DNA of 46,155 nt. Origin: Oscillospiraceae bacterium (GTDB lineage: Bacteria; Bacillota; Clostridia; Oscillospirales; Oscillospiraceae). The notes under the pieces were generated by a model. The model was not told where the DNA came from. It was given only the letters and a program-made list of their open reading frames with translations, and did not search any database. The position numbers and the translations under genes were made by a program. Within the stretch, counting starts at the first letter, position 1. Every line of letters begins with the position of its first letter. The stretch lies in the NCBI GenBank assembly GCA_017465745.1, contig JAFTVM010000077.1, positions 1 through 46,155 on the forward strand. Direction: 5' to 3'. Positions 32,044 to 40,906 of this stretch are shown in pieces.

Positions 32044-33425
32044 ACGCTGATATCTTGCTGGATGCATTCGGTCTGATTGATGACCGTTTTATCATCCCCG
32101 ATGAAAAGCCCCGTGTCATTTCCTGGCGAAGAAGTTTGACGGTTCTGGCAGCCGCGGTGCTGATGGCTGCAATGTGTGTTGGTACCGTCATGGCTGTCAG
32201 CGAGGATTTCCGTTCCTTTGTCTTTTCCATTTTCCGGATCGAAACGCCTGAACAGCCTCCGGCAGATGAAGAAACCCACCCCACTGAGGCGGGGCTTCAC
32301 AAAATGGATATCGTGAACATTGACGGCGAAGTGAATGCCTGGTATTTCTCCAGCGGCGGCTATGTGATGGCCTGCCAGGGTGGATTTTATACCAGCCAGT
32401 GGTCTGAAAACGGAACTGCTCCGGCTGATCCCGCCTTCTGGGAGATCACCTATGATGGCGCCAGAGAAGTGAAAAACACACGGGTGGACTTCCCTTTCAC
32501 TCACAGCGGCAAAACATTTCGGATCCTCTTCGACTATGCCATTCTGAACGGCAATCTATCCATTCGGGTATGGCCGGAAAGGCTGAACGAAAACCCGGTG
32601 GGCAACGGGTGGAACCTGGAGACCATCGGAAACCGCACCGATGCCGCTTTGCTGACTGTCCCGGTCTTATCCAATAATGACTATACCCATGACCTGTTCC
32701 TGCTGGACCTGGACACGCTGGAGGTCACGGAACTGATTACAGATACAATACAGCGCGGCGTGGCCGCGGACGGATACCGGGTTTCGGAGGATCTTCGGTA
32801 CAGTATCGTGACCGGTACGGATCTCCAGGCGGATAAATACGGTATCTGGCTGTACGATCTGCAGACGCAGAGCATGACCTCCCTGCCTGAAGCATCAGCG
32901 GCGGATGCCCGTTTCCTTGATCATAACACCGTTCTGTTCAGGCAGTATCTGGACCAGAACCACTTCAATATGGTGTTCCTGCACATCCCCACCGGAACCA
33001 AAACCGTCCTTCTGGAAAATGTCAGCAGCGGCGAATACAGAGCCATCCGGAGCCATCGGGCCGACGGCAGACACTGCCTGTTGTTCCGTGAGGATGGCAG
33101 CGTCGGTCTGATGGACTTCCGGACAAAGGAGATCCTGAAGCTCACCGGCCTGTCCGCCGAAAACCTGACCTGTGACGAAAGTCCCGACGGAAGCCATATC
33201 ATGCTGGGCGATAAGGATAATGACGGCTACACCAGTCTGGGCATCCTGGACCCTGAAACCGGTCTTCTCAAGTTGCTGGAGCGGGAAGTCAGTGGTTCCG
33301 AGTCCTTCGGGGGGTGGCTGGACAACGATACCCTGGTCATCACCGCCCATGATACGCCCGATTCAGATCTGCACTTTACCCCCGGTGATGGATATTATGT
33401 CTATGTATACCGCTTCTGCGAATAA
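32040..33425 (+). CDS. Putative anti-sigma factor with extracytoplasmic beta-propeller-like domain
   Basis: A 461-residue single-pass membrane protein. A short cytoplasmic N-terminus (1-~35) precedes one helix (SLTVLAAAVLMAAMCVGTVMAV). The ~400-residue outer part is beta-rich, with repeated blocks such as LLDLDTLEVTELI, LYDLQTQSMTSLPE, LHIPTGTKTVLLE and ILDPETGLLKLLE, typical of TolB/WD40-like propeller blades. Coupling to the sigma gene by ATGA suggests it controls that sigma in response to an envelope or carbohydrate signal. The next gene is a beta-galactosidase. Confidence 0.83.
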   Translation: MNADILLDAFGLIDDRFIIPDEKPRVISWRRSLTVLAAAVLMAAMCVGTVMAVSEDFRSFVFSIFRIETPEQPPADEETHPTEAGLHKMDIVNIDGEVNAWYFSSGGYVMACQGGFYTSQWSENGTAPADPAFWEITYDGAREVKNTRVDFPFTHSGKTFRILFDYAILNGNLSIRVWPERLNENPVGNGWNLETIGNRTDAALLTVPVLSNNDYTHDLFLLDLDTLEVTELITDTIQRGVAADGYRVSEDLRYSIVTGTDLQADKYGIWLYDLQTQSMTSLPEASAADARFLDHNTVLFRQYLDQNHFNMVFLHIPTGTKTVLLENVSSGEYRAIRSHRADGRHCLLFREDGSVGLMDFRTKEILKLTGLSAENLTCDESPDGSHIMLGDKDNDGYTSLGILDPETGLLKLLEREVSGSESFGGWLDNDTLVITAHDTPDSDLHFTPGDGYYVYVYRFCE

Positions 33426-33452
33426 AATCAGCGTCATATTCTTTATGGATGC

Positions 33453-33482
33453 TTGACAAACCTGACTTGCGCACATTATCAT
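33453..33482 (+). promoter_or_regulatory. Promoter of beta-galactosidase gene
   Basis: TTGACA (33453-33458), 18 bp, TATCAT (33477-33482), about 36 bp before the start. AAGGAG precedes the ATG. Confidence 0.55.
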
Positions 33483-33517
33483 ATCCATATATAACAAAAA
33501 TGAAGGAGAATTTCATT

Positions 33518-36316
33518 ATGCGCGCAAATCTGAACTGGCTCACTGATCCCACCGTATTTCGTGTGAACCGACTTGACGCACATTCTGATCACATCGCTTA
33601 CGCAACCACCGAGGAAGCCGCAAAGGGAAATACTTCCCTCCGCCAGTGTCTGGATGGTCAGTGGGCATTTCACTGGAGCAGACGCCCCGCTGACCGCCCA
33701 GCTGATTTCTGGCAGGAAGACTGGGATCTGAGGGACTTTGCTTCCATCAGGGTTCCCGGCCACATGGAGACCCAGGGCTATGGCCAGATCCAGTACATCA
33801 ACAAGCTCTATCCCTGGGACGGCCATGCTGAAATCCGTCCGCCTCAGATCGATATGGACTATAATCCCGTCGGCAGCTATGTCCGTGAATTCGACCTGGA
33901 TGAAGGCCTGCGGGGCAAGCGTGTCAGCATTTTATTCCAGGGTGTCGAATCGGCCTGCTATGTCTGGCTCAACGGCCATTTTATCGGCTACAGCGAGGAT
34001 ACCTTTACCCCTTCTGAATTCGATCTGACGCCCTACATCCGGGATACCGGAAACCGGCTGTGCGTGGAGGTTTACCACTACTGTTCCGGAAGCTGGCTGG
34101 AGGATCAGGACTTCTTCCGCTTCAGCGGCATTTTCCGCAGCGTTTACCTCTGTGCCAAGCCCGTTGTTCATGCAGATGATATTTGGTTCCGGACGAAACT
34201 GGACAGGGATCTGACCACCGGCCATATGCAGATCCGGATGAAGCTCAGCGGTGAGACCGAACGCGTATGTGTCCATTGCGCCATTGAGGGTCTGTTTGAA
34301 GGGATGCTGGAGCTGCGGGAAGAAGACGGCTGCCTGGTCAGTCAGAATTTTACTTTTGAGAATATCAACCGCTGGGATCACGGTACGCCGCACCTGTACA
34401 GCGCCACGCTGACGGTCCGCAGCGATGATGCCGTCGCGGAGGTCATTCCCTACCGCATCGGCTTCCGCCGCATCGAAATGGTGGATAAAATTATGTATAT
34501 CAACGGCGAACGGCTGATGATCAACGGCGTCAACCGCCATGAGTGGAATGCAGAAAGCGGCCGCTGCATCTGTGAGAAGGACATGCACGACGCCATGGAG
34601 ATCTTCCTGCGGAACAACATCAACGCCGTCCGTACCTGCCATTATCCCAACCGCACCGAATGGTACCACCTGTGCGACGAGAATGGTATCTACATGATGG
34701 ACGAAACCAACATGGAGACCCACGGCTCCTGGCAGAAGAATATGACTGTCGATCCCAGCTGGAACGTTCCCGGCAGCCGCCCCGAGTGGCACGACGCCGC
34801 CCTGGACCGTGCCAGGTCCATGTTCGAGCGGGACAAGAATCACGTTTCCATCCTGTTCTGGTCCTGCGGTAATGAGGCGTTCGCCGGACAGGCCATCGTG
34901 GATATGGCAAATTTCTTCCGCAGCGCCGATTCCAGCCGTCTGGTCCACTACGAGGGCGTCTACTGGCCCCGGGGCGTCGCCAACGGCACACCCACCAGCC
35001 CCCACTGGCGGCCTGAATATGAGACTGTCTCCGATATGGAAACCCGCATGTATGCCACCCCCGCGGAGGTACGGGAATACCTGGAAAACGACCCGCCCAA
35101 GCCGTATATCAGCTGTGAATACATGCACAACATGGGCAACTCCTTGGGCGGCATGGAGAGCTATGTGTCCCTGGCGGAGGAATTCCCCCTGTATCAGGGC
35201 GGTTTTATCTGGGATTATATGGATCAGGCCCTGTGGTACGAAAATCCCAACGGAAAGAAAGTTCTGGCCTACGGCGGCGACTTTGGGGAACGCCAGAGTG
35301 ACTACAATTTCAGCGGCAACGGCATCGTCACCGCCGACCACAAGCCCAAGCCCTGTATGCAGGAAGTGAAATACTGGCACGCGACACCGCAGCAGCGGGC
35401 AGCCCACGATGCTGCCAACGCCGCTGCAAAGGCATCCGCTGTCCTGCCCGATCCCAGAAACTGCAGCGCGCCCCTGCGCATCACCCACGGCGACGGCGCT
35501 CTGGGCGTCAGGGGTGACGGTTTTGAGATTCTCTTCTCCTACGGCCAGGCCGGTCCCGCCAGCCTGGTGGTAAATGGCAGGGAATGGATCTACCGGGCAC
35601 CTCGTCCAACCTTCTGGCGGGCCCCCACGGAGAATGACATAGGCTGCGGCTTCCCCCAGCGCAGCGCCATCTGGTCTGCGGTGGACGCTTATCAGACCTG
35701 CACCGGCCGGCAGGTTCTGACTGAGAACGAAAATGAAGTGTCCATCCGATACAGCTTCGGCGCAGCGGTGATGCCCGGCTTGAAGACAGATATCATCTAC
35801 ACGGTCCGCAAGGAAGGGACCCTGGATGTATCCGTCCGCTACTTCGGCGGTCAGGACCGGCCGCAGCTTCCTGTTTTCGGCCTGCGATTCCCCACTCCCC
35901 TGCCTCTGGACCGAATCACCTGGCAGGGTCTCAGCGGCGAAACCTATCCCGACCGGATGAAGGGTGGAAGCTTTGGGTTGCACAGCGAAGTGCCACACAT
36001 TGCGCCCTACCTGGTTCCCCAGGAGTGCGGCTGCCACATGGATACCTTCCATGCCAGCCTCCATCAGGATGATGCGGTTCTGACCATCGTCAGAAATGGC
36101 GCAGCTTTCGCATTCTCCGCTCTGCCCTATACCCCCCGGCAGCTGGAGGATGCCCTCCACGCCGAAGAACTGCCGGCGCCTACCCGTACCGTGGTGTCCA
36201 TCTTCGGTGCTGTCCGCGGCGTCGGCGGTATCGACACCTGGGGCAACGATGTGGAGCCAGCCTTCCACATTCAGGCAGACAAGGATATCGAACTGAATTT
36301 CCGGATCAACCTTTAA
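33518..36316 (+). CDS. lacZ: Beta-galactosidase, GH2 family
   Basis: A 932-residue GH2 enzyme that hydrolyses beta-galactosides such as lactose. Layout: jelly-roll N-terminal sugar-binding domain (1-~220), immunoglobulin-like domain, TIM barrel with acid/base Glu453 (SCGNEAF) and nucleophile Glu534 (ISCEYMHNMGN), then a Bgal small-chain-type domain at the end (DRITWQGLSGETYPDRM...). It is shorter than E. coli LacZ (1023). ATG 33518 follows AAGGAG. No signal peptide, so cytoplasmic. The adjacent Mgl importer and InlB-repeat membrane protein face it across a shared terminator and probably supply its sugars. Confidence 0.95.
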   Translation: MRANLNWLTDPTVFRVNRLDAHSDHIAYATTEEAAKGNTSLRQCLDGQWAFHWSRRPADRPADFWQEDWDLRDFASIRVPGHMETQGYGQIQYINKLYPWDGHAEIRPPQIDMDYNPVGSYVREFDLDEGLRGKRVSILFQGVESACYVWLNGHFIGYSEDTFTPSEFDLTPYIRDTGNRLCVEVYHYCSGSWLEDQDFFRFSGIFRSVYLCAKPVVHADDIWFRTKLDRDLTTGHMQIRMKLSGETERVCVHCAIEGLFEGMLELREEDGCLVSQNFTFENINRWDHGTPHLYSATLTVRSDDAVAEVIPYRIGFRRIEMVDKIMYINGERLMINGVNRHEWNAESGRCICEKDMHDAMEIFLRNNINAVRTCHYPNRTEWYHLCDENGIYMMDETNMETHGSWQKNMTVDPSWNVPGSRPEWHDAALDRARSMFERDKNHVSILFWSCGNEAFAGQAIVDMANFFRSADSSRLVHYEGVYWPRGVANGTPTSPHWRPEYETVSDMETRMYATPAEVREYLENDPPKPYISCEYMHNMGNSLGGMESYVSLAEEFPLYQGGFIWDYMDQALWYENPNGKKVLAYGGDFGERQSDYNFSGNGIVTADHKPKPCMQEVKYWHATPQQRAAHDAANAAAKASAVLPDPRNCSAPLRITHGDGALGVRGDGFEILFSYGQAGPASLVVNGREWIYRAPRPTFWRAPTENDIGCGFPQRSAIWSAVDAYQTCTGRQVLTENENEVSIRYSFGAAVMPGLKTDIIYTVRKEGTLDVSVRYFGGQDRPQLPVFGLRFPTPLPLDRITWQGLSGETYPDRMKGGSFGLHSEVPHIAPYLVPQECGCHMDTFHASLHQDDAVLTIVRNGAAFAFSALPYTPRQLEDALHAEELPAPTRTVVSIFGAVRGVGGIDTWGNDVEPAFHIQADKDIELNFRINL

Positions 36317-36325
36317 TCCATAGAA

Positions 36326-36353
36326 AAATGGCACCTCTTTCGAGGTGCCATTT
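36326..36353. terminator. Bidirectional terminator between lacZ and the mgl operon
   Basis: A 12-bp stem AAATGGCACCTC/GAGGTGCCATTT with a TTTC loop; A and T tracts on both sides. Confidence 0.85.
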
Positions 36354-36358
36354 CTATT

Positions 36359-36730
36359 TTATTCGCTTTCAGCTTCCCACCCGGCGTAGAGGGTGATGCT
36401 CTGGGAGATCTGCATGGTCTCGAAATTCCATTCGTAGGTGCAATTCTCATCGGAGTACCAGCCGGTGAAGCAGTAGCCCTCCCGTGTGGGAGGCTCCGGC
36501 TCGGGAATCAGGTCGGAATACATCATATCAGTGAGCATTGCAACATCGCTGCCGCCCCGGGAATCAAAGGTAACGGTGTAGCCGTTGTTGGCGATGCCGT
36601 AGATGATCAGGACGATCAGGAGGAGGATGCCCACGATGATAACCTTGTCCAGGGTCTTGACGGAGATCTTCACGTGCTTGTACAGCCCGCGGAAGCTGGA
36701 GGCGGGTTTCTTGGGAGTCTGCTCTTCCAT
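36359..36730 (-). CDS. Small membrane protein with one InlB B-repeat
   Basis: A 123-residue protein with a basic cytoplasmic N-terminus (~1-29), a membrane helix (VIIVGILLLIVLIIYGIA) and one InlB B-repeat (VTFDSRGGS..., PPTREGYCFTGWYSDENCTYEWNF, ITLYAGW). Such repeats are found in surface proteins and carbohydrate-system proteins. Following mglC by 3 bp, it is probably translated in the same operon. A role in sugar capture or transporter assembly is only inference. Confidence 0.82.
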   Translation of the reverse strand: MEEQTPKKPASSFRGLYKHVKISVKTLDKVIIVGILLLIVLIIYGIANNGYTVTFDSRGGSDVAMLTDMMYSDLIPEPEPPTREGYCFTGWYSDENCTYEWNFETMQISQSITLYAGWEAESE

Positions 36731-36733
36731 AAA

Positions 36734-37798
36734 TTACTTGCGAACCAGATACTTTCTCATATCGATGGCGCAGGCGACCAGGATGATCAGGCCCTTGACG
36801 ATGTACAGCAGGTTTGCATCGACGGACAGGAAGTTCAGGCCGACGAAGATCAGCTGCAGCAGCAGGACGCCGATGATGGCGCCGGAGACCTTACCGATGC
36901 CGCCGACGAAGGAGATGCCGCCGATGACGCAGGCTGCGATGGCGTCAGCTTCGTAGTTCAGGCCGGTGGTGGCGTTGACGGAAGCGATACGGGCAGCATC
37001 AAAGAAGCCGGTCAGGGAGTACAGCATACCAGCCATCATGAAGACCATGATGATGGTCTTGGTGACATTGACGCCGGAAACGTTGGCAGCATCCTCGTTG
37101 GAGCCGACGGCGTACATGTTCTTGCCGAAGGTGGTCTTGTTCCAGATGACCCAGACCACGAAGGCGATGATGAAGGAGTACAGCACATATCTGGGAACGG
37201 CAGTACCGTCGATGACGAACAGCTCGCCGACGACAAAGTCACGGTATTCCTTGCTCATGCCGGACAGGGTCTGCCCGGAGTTGGTGCCGAACTGCAGGAA
37301 CATCAGGACCAGTCCATAGACGATGAGCTGGGTGGACAGGGTGACGATGAAGGGATGCAGCTTGAACTTGGCCATGCAGAAGCCGTTGACGAAGCCAATG
37401 ACAGCGCCGATCACCAGAACAGCCAGCAGGGCGACCCAGATGGGCATGACAGCCAGACCGGGGAACAGCTTATTGGTGGTCAGCTGCAGGCCTGCGGCGA
37501 TACAGGCAGCCAGACCCACCTGACGGCCGGCGGAAATATCGGTACCGGCCAGGATGATGCAGCCGCCGACGCCCAGGGCGATGGGCAGCTTGGCTGCGGT
37601 CAGGTTGATGATGTTGATAATGGAAGCGGGAGACAGGAAAAGGGGCTTTTTGATAGCAATGAATACAACTGCGATGGCAATGATGATGAACATGGCGTTG
37701 TTCATCAGAGTATCCACGATGGCTCTGCTTCTGTCCTTGGGGGACATAGCCTTCAGAGCGTCCAGCTTGGAAGGCTTCTTGGTTTTCAGTTCAGACAC
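36734..37798 (-). CDS. mglC: Galactose/methyl-galactoside ABC transporter permease MglC
   Basis: A 354-residue integral membrane permease of the ribose/galactose (BPD_transp_2) family with about ten hydrophobic helices and the EAA-like ABC contact in the C-terminal half (NYEADAIAACVIGGISFVGGIG). Sequence features such as GTDISAGRQVG are typical. Start is GTG 37798 (MSELKTKKPSK), 7 bp after AAGGAGG. It follows mglA by 13 bp. Confidence 0.92.
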   Translation of the reverse strand: MSELKTKKPSKLDALKAMSPKDRSRAIVDTLMNNAMFIIIAIAVVFIAIKKPLFLSPASIINIINLTAAKLPIALGVGGCIILAGTDISAGRQVGLAACIAAGLQLTTNKLFPGLAVMPIWVALLAVLVIGAVIGFVNGFCMAKFKLHPFIVTLSTQLIVYGLVLMFLQFGTNSGQTLSGMSKEYRDFVVGELFVIDGTAVPRYVLYSFIIAFVVWVIWNKTTFGKNMYAVGSNEDAANVSGVNVTKTIIMVFMMAGMLYSLTGFFDAARIASVNATTGLNYEADAIAACVIGGISFVGGIGKVSGAIIGVLLLQLIFVGLNFLSVDANLLYIVKGLIILVACAIDMRKYLVRK

Positions 37799-37811
37799 GA
37801 TTATTTCCTCC

Positions 37812-39314
37812 TTAAGCAAACTTAGCGGCAAGGGTCATGATTTCTTCCTGAGTGGTGTTCTTGGCGTCCACTTCGCCGGCCAGACGGCCGCCGGACATGA
37901 CCAGGATCCGGTCACAGGTACCCAGCAGCTCGGGCATTTCGGAAGAGACCATGATAACGGTCTTGCCCTGCAGTGCCAGATTCTGGATCAGCTGATAGAT
38001 CTCGTACTTGGCGCCCACGTCGATACCACGGGTGGGCTCGTCCAGCAGCAGCACATCGGGCTCGGTCAGCAGCCAGCGGCCGATGATGACCTTCTGCTGG
38101 TTACCGCCGGACAGGCTGCGGATCTGCGTCTCCTGGTTGGGCGTCTTGGTACGCATGGCGTCGATGTAGTACTGGGTATCCTCCCGCTGGGACTTCTCGC
38201 TCAGCAGGGGGCCGAACTTCTTGTGACGCTTCAGGCTGGAAATAATGGTGTTCTCACGAATGTTGCGGACGCCGAAGATACCGGTGGCGCGGCGCTCCTC
38301 CGTCAGCAGTGCGAAGCCGTTCTTAATGGACTCGCCGGAGCTGCGGTTGCGGCAGGGCTTGCCCGCCAGGGTGATGGTGCCGGACTTGCGGGTACGGATG
38401 CCAAAGATGCTCTCCAGCACCTCGGTACGGCCGGAGCTGTCCAGACCTGCCAGGCCCAGAACTTCGCCGCGGCGGGCTTCGAAGCTGACATCTCTGACAT
38501 GGTTGTACATACCGGACAGATTCTCCACCTTCAGGAAGGTCTCACCGGGGGTATTGGTCTTGGGGGGGAACTGATTGGTCAGCTCACGGCCGACCATCAG
38601 GCGGATGATGTCGCTCATCTCCAGATCGTCTGCCTTCTCGGTGGCGATCCACTGACCGTCACGCATGATGGTGATCTCATCGGAGATGCGCTTGATCTCA
38701 GCCATCTTGTGGGAGATGTAGATGATGCCGCAGCCACGGTCACGGAGCATGTTGATGATCTGGAACAGGTGCTCAACCTCATTCTCGGTCAGAGAGGAGG
38801 TGGGTTCGTCGAAGACGATGACCTTGGAGTTGTAGGAAACAGCCTTGGCGATCTCCACCATCTGGCGCTGGGAAACAGGCATGGTGGACATGATGGTCTT
38901 GGGGTTGACGTGAACACCCAGCTCATCAAAGACCTTCATGGTGGCGTCGTACATCTTCTTCTCGGAAGTGAAGGGACCGGTTCTGGGGAAACGGCCCAGC
39001 CACATGTTGTCCATGACGTTACGCTTCAGGGCCTGGTTCAGCTCCTGGTGCACCATGGCGACGCCATTTTCCAGCGCTTCCTTGGAATTCTTGAAGTTGA
39101 CTTCCCTGCCGTCCAGATAGATGTGACCTGCGTCCTTGGTGTAGACGCCGAACAGGCACTTCATCAGGGTGGACTTACCGGCGCCGTTCTCGCCCATCAG
39201 CGCATGGACCGTACCGGCTTTGACCGTCAGGTTGACGCCGTCCAGAGCCTTGACGCCGGGGAATTCCTTGACGATTCCTTCCATGCGCAGCAGGACGTTT
39301 TCGTTGTTATTCAA
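37812..39314 (-). CDS. mglA: Galactose/methyl-galactoside ABC transporter ATPase MglA
   Basis: A 500-residue double ABC ATPase. The first domain has Walker [10 protein letters not shown] and Walker [10 protein letters not shown]. The second lacks a full Walker A ([11 protein letters not shown]) but keeps the signature LSGGNQQK and Walker [13 protein letters not shown], as usual for this sugar family. It powers MglC-mediated import. A good RBS lies upstream. The 169 bp separating it from mglB hold two stem-loops. Confidence 0.94.
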   Translation of the reverse strand: MNNNENVLLRMEGIVKEFPGVKALDGVNLTVKAGTVHALMGENGAGKSTLMKCLFGVYTKDAGHIYLDGREVNFKNSKEALENGVAMVHQELNQALKRNVMDNMWLGRFPRTGPFTSEKKMYDATMKVFDELGVHVNPKTIMSTMPVSQRQMVEIAKAVSYNSKVIVFDEPTSSLTENEVEHLFQIINMLRDRGCGIIYISHKMAEIKRISDEITIMRDGQWIATEKADDLEMSDIIRLMVGRELTNQFPPKTNTPGETFLKVENLSGMYNHVRDVSFEARRGEVLGLAGLDSSGRTEVLESIFGIRTRKSGTITLAGKPCRNRSSGESIKNGFALLTEERRATGIFGVRNIRENTIISSLKRHKKFGPLLSEKSQREDTQYYIDAMRTKTPNQETQIRSLSGGNQQKVIIGRWLLTEPDVLLLDEPTRGIDVGAKYEIYQLIQNLALQGKTVIMVSSEMPELLGTCDRILVMSGGRLAGEVDAKNTTQEEIMTLAAKFA

Positions 39315-39361
39315 ATTATTCGCCTCCTGATTGGAAATATTGGGAATGCGGAATACAGCCT

Positions 39362-39462
39362 TTACAGGTTAAAGACATACTCAGGGGGTGACCTGGGCAC
39401 ATCCTTAACCTGTAACGGCGAGGGGATTTTGATACGGCAGCCGTGCTTGCGCACGGCTGCCG
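39362..39462 (-). ncRNA. Structured mglB-mglA intercistronic RNA
   Basis: Two perfect stems: TTACAGGTTAA (39362-39372) pairs with TTAACCTGTAA (39405-39415), and CGGCAGCCGTGC (39435-39446) pairs with 39451-39462 around a TTGC loop. The second lies 21 bp after the mglB stop without a T tract. Such hairpins commonly protect binding-protein mRNA and lower downstream expression. Whether it is a distinct ncRNA is unproven. Confidence 0.5.
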
Positions 39463-39483
39463 CGGATTGGGTAAGGTTATAGA

Positions 39484-40560
39484 TTACTCGCCGGTGTATG
39501 CGGAGTAGGGGATGTTCACACGCCAGGTGCCTTCCAGGTCGCCGTTGACGTTGTCGAAGGTGCCGGCGCCAGCGACCAGATTCTGAGCGATCTGGACAAC
39601 AGCGTTAGCCATGCCTTCTGCATCCTGCTTGATGGTACCGGTCATGGAACCGTCAGCGATCTTCTCCTTGGCAGCGTCGGTAGCGTCAACGCCGAAGACG
39701 GGGATGTACTTGCCGCCCTCAACATTGTAGCCGGCAGCCTGCAGAGCAGCGATGGCGCCCAGGCCCATGTCGTCGTTGTTGGCGATGACCAGCTCGACCA
39801 TGTTGCCGTTGGCCTCAGAGTACTGAGCCAGGATGGTCTGCATGTACTCCTGACCCTGAGCGGCGGACCATGCGCCGTTCTGGTCGACCAGGTACTTGGA
39901 AGCGTTTGCGTCGTCATAGAACTTCAGCGCGGGCTTGCCAGCGCCGGCCAGAGCAGCGTCAGCGTCCTCAACGCCGAACTGGGTACGGGCGTCGGCTTCC
40001 ATGTTGCCTTCCTGGCCCTTGAACATAACGTAGGAGATCTCGCCGTCGCCATTCAGGTCAACAGCGTCGTAGTTAGCCAGCAGGTACTCGCCGATCATAG
40101 CGCCCTGCATGTGGCCGGCCATGGTGTAGTCGGTGCCGACGTAAGCAGCCTTCTCGTAGGAAGAGACGATCTCCTCGGAGACGGAGCGGTTGAAGAACAC
40201 CAGGGGCAGGTCAGCGTTCTTAGCCAGGTCAACGATAGCCTGAGTGGCGTCGTCAGAAGAGGCGTCAACGATGTTGACGACCAGGCAGGAAGCACCGTTG
40301 GTGATGGCAGTCTGGATCTGCTCGGTCTGGGTGGTCTGGGAAGTGTTGCCGTCATAGTCGTGGTAAGCGACACCGGCAGCCTCGAAAGAAGCGTTCATAG
40401 CAGCGCGGACGCTGGACAGGTAGGTATCACCGAAGGTGTACCAGAAGACAGCGACTTCGCCGCCCTCGTTGTTGCCGCCGGACTCGCCGCCAGCCTCGCC
40501 ACAGGCAGCCAGGCTGAAGACCATGACCAGAGCAAGCAGCAGAGCAAGAATCTTTTTCAT
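39484..40560 (-). CDS. mglB: Galactose/glucose-binding lipoprotein MglB
   Basis: A 358-residue periplasmic-binding-protein-family lipoprotein. The signal peptide MKKILALLLALVMVFSLAAC ends in a lipobox Cys. The body is a type I sugar-binding fold, with the Ca-binding loop DLNGDGEIS typical of galactose-binding proteins, and sugar contacts such as VIANNDDMGLGAI. ATG 40560 follows AAGGAGG; the upstream frame to 40602 is untranslated. First gene of mglBAC; promoter at 40612-40640. Confidence 0.95.
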   Translation of the reverse strand: MKKILALLLALVMVFSLAACGEAGGESGGNNEGGEVAVFWYTFGDTYLSSVRAAMNASFEAAGVAYHDYDGNTSQTTQTEQIQTAITNGASCLVVNIVDASSDDATQAIVDLAKNADLPLVFFNRSVSEEIVSSYEKAAYVGTDYTMAGHMQGAMIGEYLLANYDAVDLNGDGEISYVMFKGQEGNMEADARTQFGVEDADAALAGAGKPALKFYDDANASKYLVDQNGAWSAAQGQEYMQTILAQYSEANGNMVELVIANNDDMGLGAIAALQAAGYNVEGGKYIPVFGVDATDAAKEKIADGSMTGTIKQDAEGMANAVVQIAQNLVAGAGTFDNVNGDLEGTWRVNIPYSAYTGE

Positions 40561-40906
40561 GTTTGTTTTCCTCCTTAAAAATGTTGGTGGAACGTATTCC
40601 ATCCTTTCTGAATTATACTGTAAATTGTTAAAATTGTAAATACCACGAAACCGAAAATCAGCTTGTTTTGATATTCTTAACTAAAATTTGTTTCATTTTC
40701 ATAAAATGAAAAAATGATTTTTGTTGATTTAGTCCAGAAGTTTCGTAGAATTTCGTATGCGCAGTGTTTGGATTTGAGATATCGGAACCAATCATATTCC
40801 GTAGTTTTGAACAAAAAGAAGAAGTTGCATCAATTTATTTTTGTGCAAACCCTTTACGAACTGCGGCAGGACTGTTATAATGTAGAAAAATGCGGAGGTG
40901 GTGTCC
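40561..40906. promoter_or_regulatory. Divergent regulatory region: mgl and EI-HPr-dha operons
   Basis: An AT-rich 346 bp. Leftward mgl promoter: TTTACA (40635-40640), 17 bp, TATAAT (40612-40617). A palindrome TTTCATTTT-CAT-AAAATGAAA (40691-40711) and direct repeats TTTCGTA at 40741 and 40751 look like regulator sites. A reverse copy (CGAAACC, 40646-40652) lies next to the mgl -35. No regulator gene is adjacent. Rightward promoter listed separately. Confidence 0.6.
40853..40881 (+). promoter_or_regulatory. SigA-type promoter of the EI-HPr-dha operon
   Basis: TTTACG (40853-40858), 17 bp, TATAAT (40876-40881), 25 bp before the ptsI-like ATG. Confidence 0.7.

Noticed and set aside
33932-36334. 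800-codon reverse-strand open frame
   Set aside because: Antisense shadow of the GH2 beta-galactosidase, caused by codon bias. No RBS, low-complexity composition.
37554-39482. 642-codon forward open frame
   Set aside because: Antisense shadow of mglA and part of mglC, no family features.
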